DNA of 8,804 nt from an uncultured bacterium (GTDB lineage: Bacteria > Cyanobacteriota > Vampirovibrionia > Gastranaerophilales > Gastranaerophilaceae). The position numbers and the translations under genes are program-made. The stretch covers positions 1-8,804 of the forward strand of contig USJT01000037.1 in the NCBI GenBank assembly GCA_900555175.1, read 5' to 3'. Numbering within the stretch: the first letter of the stretch is position 1; each line of letters begins with the position of its first letter. The notes under the pieces are model-generated. The model ran no database searches, had not been told where the DNA came from, and worked only from the letters and a program-made list of their open reading frames with translations. Positions 1-5,108 of the stretch are shown in pieces.

Positions 1-89
1 GCTGTTAATGTTGTTTTACCGTGGTCAACGTGGCCAATTGTACCGATGTTAACGTGCGGTTTGGTACGTTCGTACTTTTCTCTAGCCAT
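1..89 (-). CDS. tuf: Elongation factor Tu, N-terminal fragment
   Basis: This is the beginning of EF-Tu, the GTPase that carries aminoacyl-tRNA to the ribosomal A site. The gene runs off the left edge, so only 29 complete codons are visible. The translation starts [20 protein letters not shown] and continues into the P-loop GHVDHGKT (about residues 19-26), which is the signature of EF-Tu and binds the GTP phosphates. The start is set by an AAGGAG ribosome binding site (99-104) nine bases upstream and by the usual MARE(K)-type EF-Tu N-terminus. It follows nusA on the same strand but is separated from it by a terminator and has a near-consensus promoter of its own, so it is probably transcribed independently. 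The family assignment is essentially certain; the rest of the gene cannot be judged. Confidence 0.97.
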   Translation of the reverse strand, partial: MAREKYERTKPHVNIGTIGHVDHGKTTLT

Positions 90-98
90 GAGATTAAT

Positions 99-104
99 CT
101 CCTT
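99..104 (-). promoter_or_regulatory. Ribosome binding site of tuf
   Basis: AAGGAG on the minus strand, nine bases before the ATG of tuf. This is a strong Shine-Dalgarno match and fixes the tuf start. Confidence 0.85.
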
Positions 105-154
105 TTTTCTACTTATACTACAATACTAATTTGGTATTTTAAGCCATATAATAT

Positions 155-182
155 ATAATATTTGCTCAATATTTTTTGTCAA
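155..182 (-). promoter_or_regulatory. Sigma-70-type promoter of tuf
   Basis: On the minus strand a perfect -35 box TTGACA (177-182) is followed after 16 bases by TATTAT (155-160), a 5/6 match to the -10 consensus. Transcription would start near position 148 and give a tuf leader of about 60 bases. The promoter lies between the nusA terminator and tuf, which fits a separate, highly expressed tuf unit. The AT-rich surroundings offer alternative -10 boxes one to a few bases away. Confidence 0.7.
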
Positions 183-245
183 CACGACTGGAAAAGCTAT
201 TATTTATAACCTTTACATATTTTGTTATTTTGGTTTATATTCAAT

Positions 246-274
246 AAAAAAGCCCCATAAAATGGAGCTTTTTT
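246..274 (-). terminator. Intrinsic terminator after nusA
   Basis: A 13-bp stem with one internal mismatch (arms 246-258 and 262-274, three-base loop) has a GC-rich core and is flanked by A6 and T6. It lies about 28 bases beyond the nusA stop codon and ends in a T-run on the minus strand. The symmetric A/T flanks would let it work in both directions. It separates rimP-nusA from tuf. Confidence 0.85.
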
Positions 275-301
275 ATCATGTTAGTTTTATTATTTTGTTT
301 T

Positions 302-1540
302 TTATTCTTCTGTTTCTTCAGCATTATCTTCAGCAGTATCGTCTTGGAAATCTTCTTCATCAACTGCTTGTTGATTCATTTCTTCTTCTATTTCCTGTTG
401 CAATTCATCAACTTCTTCTTCTGCATCGTCAACGATTTCTTCAGGAGTTTCTTCGTAATTGCTAATATTTTGAGCTTCAGCTTTTTCCATTTGAGATACG
501 CTCTTGATATCTATTTTCCAGCCTGTTAATTTGTGAGCAAGTCTTACGTTTTGACCTTCTCTACCGATTGCAAGGCTTAATTGATCATCAGGAACTACAA
601 CCATTGCTTCATGCGCATATTCATCATCTGCCAAAATATCAACTGATACAACTCTTGCAGGTGATAATGCGTTAACAATATATTCAACAGGATCTTCAGA
701 ATATCTTACGATATCAATTTTTTCATTTTTCAATTCTGAAACAATTGTTTGAATTCTTGAACCGCGAGGTCCGATACAAGCACCTACGCTATCAACTTCA
801 GGGTCATTTGACCATACTGCAATTTTTGTTCTGTAACCTGCTTCACGTGAAATTGATTTAATTTCAACAATACCGTCTTCAATTTCAGGAACTTCAAGTT
901 CAAACAATTCTCTTACAATTTCGGCATGAGCGTGAGAAACAATTACTTGAGGCAATCTTGTTGTTTCTTTTACGTTCAATACAAATACTCTGATTCTGTT
1001 ACCAGGTTTGTAATATTCTCCGGGAATTTGTTCTTTTTGAGGCATTATTGCATCAATTTTACCAATATTTACGATAACATTACGGTTTTCAACTCTTTGG
1101 ATAATACCTGTTGTCAAAGTACCTTTCTTTTCCATAAATTCTTGAAGTACAAGATTTCTTTCAGCTTCTCTGATACGTTGTGTTATAACTTGTTTTGCGG
1201 ATTGAGCTGCGATACGACCAAATTGATCTGGTGTAACTTCAATTTTAATTTCATCGCCTACTTCAACATCTTCGGCAATTTCTTTTGCGTCATTCAATGT
1301 AATTTGTGTATCAGGATCTTCGACTTCATCAACAACTAATTTTGTTCTGAATACACCGATTTCGCCTGATTGTTCGTCCAAAATAGCTTCAATGTTTGTA
1401 GCTTCTTTAATGTGCATGTGCTTTTTGTAAGCTGCAACCATAGCATCGCATAAAGATGAAATCAAAACGTCTTTTGATATTCCTCTTTCTCTTTCAAGTT
1501 CTTCACAAGCTTCAAATAATGCTGTTCCGATTTTAATCAT
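302..1540 (-). CDS. nusA: Transcription elongation/termination factor NusA
   Basis: NusA binds RNA polymerase and nascent RNA; it modulates pausing and intrinsic termination and takes part in antitermination of rRNA operons. The 412-residue protein has the family's domain order: an N-terminal polymerase-binding domain (about 1-130, ending with AKQVITQRIREAERN), an S1 domain (about 138-202), a first KH domain with GPRG at 257-260, and a second KH domain with GREG at 326-329. After residue 350 it lacks the acidic repeat domains known from E. coli NusA (495 residues). Instead it ends in a low-complexity tail (361-412) with 27 Asp/Glu and no Lys/Arg. The ATG is preceded by AAAAGGAG (about 1549-1556), which overlaps the end of rimP; 15 bases separate the two genes, so they are cotranscribed. 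infB, often found in this operon, is absent downstream: a terminator and then tuf follow. Confidence 0.97.
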   Translation of the reverse strand: MIKIGTALFEACEELERERGISKDVLISSLCDAMVAAYKKHMHIKEATNIEAILDEQSGEIGVFRTKLVVDEVEDPDTQITLNDAKEIAEDVEVGDEIKIEVTPDQFGRIAAQSAKQVITQRIREAERNLVLQEFMEKKGTLTTGIIQRVENRNVIVNIGKIDAIMPQKEQIPGEYYKPGNRIRVFVLNVKETTRLPQVIVSHAHAEIVRELFELEVPEIEDGIVEIKSISREAGYRTKIAVWSNDPEVDSVGACIGPRGSRIQTIVSELKNEKIDIVRYSEDPVEYIVNALSPARVVSVDILADDEYAHEAMVVVPDDQLSLAIGREGQNVRLAHKLTGWKIDIKSVSQMEKAEAQNISNYEETPEEIVDDAEEEVDELQQEIEEEMNQQAVDEEDFQDDTAEDNAEETEE

Positions 1541-1555
1541 TCTTTATTCTCCTTT

Positions 1556-2041
1556 TTAATCTATATATAATTTTGCTGATTGAATATTTTCTCTTGGAAT
1601 TTGTAATTCCTTACCGTCATCAAATCTAAAGAATTTAAGACCTTCAGTTTCGTTAAAGTCCAGAATTTCACCTTTAAAGATTTTTTCAGTTTCACCTTCA
1701 AGAGGTTGTTTCAACTTCAAGCTAATTCTTCGGCCGTTAAAAATAATAAATTCTTTATCCGACTTAAACTTTCTTTCCAGACCTGGAGATGAAACCTCAA
1801 GATTATATTTTACGGGAATAAGTTCATCAAGGAAATCCGACAAACTTCTCGTAACATTTTCACAATCATCAAGTGTAACATCTTTATCTTTAGAATATAA
1901 ATAAATTCTTAAAAACCATCTGTGATTTTCTTTCACAAACTCTATTTCAATAGGTATGTAACCAAATCTCATAGCAGTATTTTCAATTAATGGCGTAATT
2001 TTTTCTAAAATATCATGTCTGTTTATTTCTTGCTTTACCAT
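1556..2041 (-). CDS. rimP: Ribosome maturation factor RimP
   Basis: RimP (formerly YhbC/P15a) helps 30S ribosomal subunit assembly in the cytoplasm. The 161-residue protein has the usual length and two-part fold: an N-terminal alpha/beta domain (about 1-85) with the family motif YNLEVSSPGLERK at roughly 79-91, and a C-terminal SH3-like beta barrel (about 92-161) with FKGEI and a conserved final strand. It is the first gene of the rimP-nusA pair, an arrangement conserved across bacteria. Its ribosome binding site is modest: AAGGTG at about 2045-2050. The leader contains a strong terminator-type hairpin between the best promoter and the gene, which may make expression conditional. Nothing suggests truncation. 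Confidence 0.95.
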   Translation of the reverse strand: MVKQEINRHDILEKITPLIENTAMRFGYIPIEIEFVKENHRWFLRIYLYSKDKDVTLDDCENVTRSLSDFLDELIPVKYNLEVSSPGLERKFKSDKEFIIFNGRRISLKLKQPLEGETEKIFKGEILDFNETEGLKFFRFDDGKELQIPRENIQSAKLYID

Positions 2042-2065
2042 AACACCTTACCCTTCTTAATAGAT

Positions 2066-2096
2066 AAAAAAGAACGGGGGTTCCCGTTCTTTTTTT
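2066..2096 (-). terminator. Perfect terminator-type hairpin upstream of rimP
   Basis: A perfect 13-bp stem (arms 2066-2078 and 2083-2095, four-base loop) has the core GAACGGG/CCCGTTC and runs of six or more A and T on either side. On the minus strand it is followed by T6. It ends transcription arriving from the 2174-3820 gene. It also lies only about 20 bases downstream of the expected rimP transcription start and 25 bases before the rimP ATG, so it may act as an attenuator. The hairpin is certain; the attenuator role is inferred. Confidence 0.85.
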
Positions 2097-2120
2097 ATGA
2101 CAATACTGCCTTGTGATTTC

Positions 2121-2149
2121 ATTATAAAATATACATATATAAAAGTAAA
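2121..2149 (-). promoter_or_regulatory. Candidate promoter of rimP-nusA
   Basis: On the minus strand, TTTACT (2144-2149, 4/6 to TTGACA), a 17-base spacer and a perfect TATAAT (2121-2126). The start would fall near 2114. It lies between the stop of the preceding gene (2174) and the hairpin at 2066-2096, so its transcript has to pass through that hairpin to reach rimP. No better promoter fits between hairpin and gene. Confidence 0.55.
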
Positions 2150-2173
2150 GTTCTATGTTAATTAATTGTTACG

Positions 2174-3820
2174 TTATGCCGAAACTGATTGATTAGTAGC
2201 TTTTTTAGCTTGTTCAGCAGCTTTTTTAGCTTTTTCAAATTCTTCCTGAGTTACAGGTTTAGCACCAATCATATAAAGAGTTTCTCCATTATAAGAACCT
2301 GTTCTGAATGTTTTACCACCTATAGTCTGAGCTTTTGATGCATCTTTATATAATTTTGTATAATTTACTTTTTGTTGAAGGGTATCTCTTGTATTAGTCA
2401 AATCATCATATTTTTCAGACTTCTTTTCATTCTTTTTCATCAAGAATTTTTCCATTAAGTTAAGACCGTTTGAAGTATCTATTCTATTGTTATTTTTAGA
2501 GATTTTAGTAGATAATGTATCCATTTTATTATTTGTTTCGGTCAATTCTTTGTCTTCATCTTTTTCTAATTCAGTTAAACGAATTTTTTGGTCTTTAATT
2601 TCATCTTGATATTTTTTAATATCTTTTGTCAAATCTTTTTGTTTGTCTAAAGCATTTTCATAATCTTTAACCTTGCCATTTGCATCACTCTCTTGTTTTT
2701 TCAATTCATTTAATTCTGTTTGAGCTTTTTCTAAATCAGTTTTTGCTGTTTGAAGTTCTTCTTTTGCAGATTGTACCTCACCTGATGCTTTTTCATAAGC
2801 ATCAATTGATTTTTCGTAGTTTTCAACTGCTTTTTCATGGTTTGCTTTAGCCTGATCTAATTTTGTTTTAGCTTCTGTCTTTTGTTGTTTAGCTGCTTCA
2901 ACTGCTTTTTGAGCATTTGCATATGCCGGGTTAGCAATTTCTGTTCCATTCGGACCCATTATTTTCTCAGGAGTACTTGCTAAAGTTGCCTCTGCATTTA
3001 CTAATGCTTCAGATGCTTTTGTATAATTTGTTGCAGCTTCACCAACCGCAGCTTCCATATTTTGAGCTACTGATAATTTCGCTGTTTTATCTTTTTCAGC
3101 AGCACTTAAAGCGGTTTCTTTATTACTTACATTAGTTTCTTTTTCTTTTACAGTCTTTTCTTGTGCTTCTACTTTTGGTTTTAAGGTTTCAAGCTGTTTA
3201 GTTGCAGCTTCTGATGCTGCCTTCATAGACGGAAGTTTCCCTTCTAATTCTGACAACTCTGACTGCATTGAAGCTTCATCAGCTTCTGCAGCTTCAATAG
3301 CTCCACGTAAACTTGTAGAATCTTTAGCTTCCTTCATTTCTTTGATAGAGCCAACATCCTTAGAGCTACTAGAACTTGAAGATGATTTAGTTTTGTGAAT
3401 TTTATTCAAAGTTGAAATTGTACTATCACCGGATCCTTCAGATGATGACAATGCATTTACAATTGAAGCAATGCCTGCTGTAGTAACTCCAGTTAAAAGC
3501 AGAATATTTGCAAACTTATTATCTGAATTGTCAGCCTTTATAGTCGTTGGATAAGGGTTATAATTATTAAATACAGATGTTCTTCCATCATTCAAACCAT
3601 GTCTTGTTATACTGTTAGACAAACTATTATAAGACTTAGCATTAAAAATTGAACCTGTACCACCTAATGAGCGTTGAGCCATAACACCAAAACCTGGAAC
3701 AGTTGCTCTTGTTGTAGTAGCAAGTCTTGTCGCCGCTGTTGTTTTGAACGACGATGAGCCTAAGCTTTGGTTATTATTAATATTCAGTTTTACTAATCCT
3801 GCTGTATTAACACCGCTCAT
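2174..3820 (-). CDS. Unrecognised coiled-coil protein with one hydrophobic segment
   Basis: I do not recognise this 548-residue protein. In order it shows: a Ser/Thr/Asn-rich N-terminal part without a signal peptide (1-100); a hydrophobic stretch ANILLLTGVTTAGIASIVNAL (about 104-124) that could cross or associate with a membrane; a linker with eight consecutive serines (146-153); a long Ala/Glu/Lys-rich region with heptad-like spacing (about 157-500), interrupted near 283-300 by a Pro/Gly segment; and a small C-terminal section at about 501-525 with Gly/aromatic spacing typical of a beta-hairpin (KTFRTGSYNGETLYMI), followed by a final Ala/Lys helix. Such a layout suggests an elongated structural, envelope or tethering protein. 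The start is supported by a weak AGAGAG ribosome binding site at 3829-3835. It is a single-gene unit ended by the hairpin at 2066-2096. Function unknown; database labels such as SMC-like or chromosome segregation would reflect only the coiled coil. Confidence 0.85.
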   Translation of the reverse strand: MSGVNTAGLVKLNINNNQSLGSSSFKTTAATRLATTTRATVPGFGVMAQRSLGGTGSIFNAKSYNSLSNSITRHGLNDGRTSVFNNYNPYPTTIKADNSDNKFANILLLTGVTTAGIASIVNALSSSEGSGDSTISTLNKIHKTKSSSSSSSSKDVGSIKEMKEAKDSTSLRGAIEAAEADEASMQSELSELEGKLPSMKAASEAATKQLETLKPKVEAQEKTVKEKETNVSNKETALSAAEKDKTAKLSVAQNMEAAVGEAATNYTKASEALVNAEATLASTPEKIMGPNGTEIANPAYANAQKAVEAAKQQKTEAKTKLDQAKANHEKAVENYEKSIDAYEKASGEVQSAKEELQTAKTDLEKAQTELNELKKQESDANGKVKDYENALDKQKDLTKDIKKYQDEIKDQKIRLTELEKDEDKELTETNNKMDTLSTKISKNNNRIDTSNGLNLMEKFLMKKNEKKSEKYDDLTNTRDTLQQKVNYTKLYKDASKAQTIGGKTFRTGSYNGETLYMIGAKPVTQEEFEKAKKAAEQAKKATNQSVSA

Positions 3821-3944
3821 TTACTTATCTCTCTTTTTTTGCTCTCTAAAAATATAAACAATTTGAAATTTCCAAGATTTCACAAATATAATAAATCGTT
3901 ACAATTGTTAACATTTTTAGAAAACCAAGATATCCCTTATATAT

Positions 3945-3975
3945 ATTATACCCTTATTTTTATTAAAAAAATCAA
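3945..3975 (-). promoter_or_regulatory. Weak candidate promoter of the coiled-coil gene
   Basis: On the minus strand a perfect TATAAT (3945-3950) with a G at the extended -10 position lies about 125 bases before the ATG. The only -35-like sequence, TTGATT (3970-3975), is 19 bases away, which is wide. The surroundings are very AT-rich, so chance matches are likely. Confidence 0.35.
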
Positions 3976-4081
3976 ATAGGTATTGACACTAAATTTTTAC
4001 AGGAAATATTAATAATGTTCACATTTCTAAAAATCGCCAAAACACGTAGCTCAAGACTTCTTTAGAGATATGCAAGAGTTT

Positions 4082-4098
4082 TTAACAATTATTTAACA
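4082..4098 (+). repeat. Two TTAACA direct repeats spaced by five bases
   Basis: TTAACA occurs at 4082-4087 and 4093-4098, embedded in identical 8-mers TTTAACAA (4081-4088, 4092-4099). The period is 11 bases, one helical turn, which is the pattern recognised by dimers of OmpR/PhoB-family response regulators. It lies upstream of the promoter at 4121-4150. The repeat is plain in the sequence; its use as an operator is inferred, and AT-richness weakens the case. Confidence 0.4.
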
Positions 4099-4120
4099 AA
4101 AATTATGTAAATTTTTAAGC

Positions 4121-4150
4121 ATGGCACTATATTTTGAAAACTGCTATACT
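4121..4150 (+). promoter_or_regulatory. Extended -10 promoter of the adenosyltransferase gene
   Basis: TGCTATACT at 4142-4150 is a TGn extended -10 with a 5/6 hexamer. ATGGCA (4121-4126, 4/6 to TTGACA) lies 18 bases upstream. The transcript would start near 4157, giving a leader of about 228 bases before the GTG start. Confidence 0.55.
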
Positions 4151-4262
4151 GAGCAGGTTTCAAAAATTAGCTAAAAATAAATGTAAAAAGATTGGCATGG
4201 ATTAGCTCAAATGTGTTTATTTTTTATTTCTTTATTCTATGATGAATATACAAAAATCTTGG

Positions 4263-4296
4263 GAGCGGGGATAGATGTAATATCCATCTTTTGCTC
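4263..4296 (+). other. Small bulged hairpin in the adenosyltransferase leader
   Basis: GAGC (4263-4266) can pair with GCTC (4293-4296), enclosing GGATA/TATCC (4269-4273, 4281-4285) with a seven-base loop. A rival pairing GATG/CATC (4274-4277, 4285-4288) excludes the inner stem. The element is modest and matches no riboswitch that I know. Confidence 0.3.
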
Positions 4297-4369
4297 TAAA
4301 AATTTATCGATCCTCAGAACGATTAAACAGTGAGAAACATTAGTTAAAATAAGGATAGAGGAACTTATC

Positions 4370-4375
4370 AGGAGG
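4370..4375 (+). promoter_or_regulatory. Strong ribosome binding site deciding a GTG start
   Basis: AGGAGG nine bases before the GTG at 4385. This is the best Shine-Dalgarno in the window and supports the GTG as the true start; no in-frame ATG lies nearby. Confidence 0.85.
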
Positions 4376-4384
4376 TAGTGAGTC

Positions 4385-4918
4385 GTGTTAGAGCATGGTT
4401 ATATTCAAATTTATACTGGAGATGGAAAAGGAAAAACGACCGCAGCACTAGGGTTAGCATTGAGAGCTCTTGGGCACGGCTGGAAAGTTCTAATTATTCA
4501 ATTTACAAAAGGTGATAGCGCAACTTCATACGGAGAAATTATTACATCTTCAAAATTCTTACCAAACTTAGACGTTGTTCAATTTGGTATGGATAGAGTA
4601 TGCTATTCTCATAACGTTTGTATGGAGGATTTTAAAGAAGCTAAACGCGGTTGGGAATTTGCAAAAAAAGCTATTAATTCAGGAGAATATCAACTTATTA
4701 TTCTTGATGAAATTAATATTTGTACCGCAATGAATATGATTAAAGTATCAGATGTAAAAGATGCACTTTTGCATAAACCTGAAAACCTTGAAATCGTATT
4801 AACAGGACGTTATGCTCATCCTGAACTTAAAGCTATGGCACATCTTGTTACCGAAATGAAACCTATTAAACACTATTTCGATATGGGTGTTATGGCAAGA
4901 CAAGGTATTGAATATTAA
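4385..4918 (+). CDS. cobO: Corrinoid (cob(I)alamin) adenosyltransferase, CobO/BtuR family
   Basis: The enzyme transfers the 5'-deoxyadenosyl group of ATP to the cobalt of a reduced corrinoid, making adenosylcobalamin or its precursor; in organisms without a full pathway it serves salvage. The 177-residue protein starts at a GTG. It has the family P-loop YTGDGKGKTTAALGLALRAL (about residues 10-29), which binds ATP triphosphate in the reversed orientation typical of this family, then IIQFTKG (37-43), LDEIN (107-111), LTGRYA (138-143) and the C-terminal signature LVTEMKPIKHYFDMGV..RQGIEY. Length matches the family (about 170-200). One small oddity is MAHLVTEM, where most relatives I know have AD before LVTEM. 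It stands alone on the plus strand with a long leader upstream and a terminator at 5001-5036. Other cobalamin genes are not visible, so the choice between synthesis and salvage is open. Confidence 0.93.
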   Translation: MLEHGYIQIYTGDGKGKTTAALGLALRALGHGWKVLIIQFTKGDSATSYGEIITSSKFLPNLDVVQFGMDRVCYSHNVCMEDFKEAKRGWEFAKKAINSGEYQLIILDEINICTAMNMIKVSDVKDALLHKPENLEIVLTGRYAHPELKAMAHLVTEMKPIKHYFDMGVMARQGIEY

Positions 4919-5000
4919 TGAGTATTTTAACGTTATAAAAAGACTTAAAACACACAATATAAGTTAATGTAAATCCTTTTTGTTTCAGAAAATGAAATAC

Positions 5001-5036
5001 CGGGTAATCTAAGAAATTAGAAAACCCGTTTTTTTT
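5001..5036 (+). terminator. Intrinsic terminator of the adenosyltransferase gene
   Basis: CGGGT (5001-5005) pairs with ACCCG (5024-5028) around a symmetric AA/AA internal loop and an inner TCTAA/TTAGA stem capped by a GAAA tetraloop (5013-5016). Eight T residues follow (5029-5036). It lies about 80 bases after the stop codon. Confidence 0.85.
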
Positions 5037-5046
5037 GTTTTTATAT

Positions 5047-5083
5047 AAAAAAATCTTCCTTTAAACTTGTTAAAGGAAGATTT
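5047..5083 (-). terminator. Intrinsic terminator of the 598-residue protein gene
   Basis: A perfect 14-bp stem (arms 5051-5064 and 5070-5083, five-base loop) is followed on the minus strand by T7 (5047-5053). It lies about 25 bases past the stop of the 5109-6905 gene, back to back with the plus-strand terminator, so the two convergent genes are insulated from each other. Confidence 0.88.
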
Positions 5084-5108
5084 ATAATCAAATATATAAT
5101 ATAAACTA

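Larger units (their letters stand above)
3821..4384. other. 564-base divergent intergenic control region
   Basis: This stretch separates two divergent genes. It holds a candidate minus-strand promoter near 3945, a plus-strand TTGACA at 3983-3988 with TATTAA 18 bases on, a dyad GTTACAATTGTTAAC (3898-3912), the phased TTAACA repeat (4082-4098), an extended -10 promoter (4121-4150) and a leader with small hairpins (4263-4296). I find no tRNA and no recognisable riboswitch core. The length is unusual beside the short gaps elsewhere in the window and suggests regulation or a small RNA. Confidence 0.6.

Noticed and set aside
4122..4139. Sigma-54 promoter suggested by TGGCAC
   Set aside because: The second element should be GC at a fixed distance; here the spacing is off by one and the GC is replaced by GA.
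4211..4333. A 40-codon open frame starting ATG TGT TTA in the adenosyltransferase leader
   Set aside because: It has no convincing ribosome binding site, the composition is dictated by AT-rich DNA, and it overlaps the small leader hairpins. It could be a leader peptide, but nothing supports translation.
4157..4384. Cobalamin riboswitch upstream of the CobO-type gene
   Set aside because: The expected conserved boxes (such as GCCACTG and the GGGAA-type core) are not present, and the pairings that exist are short.
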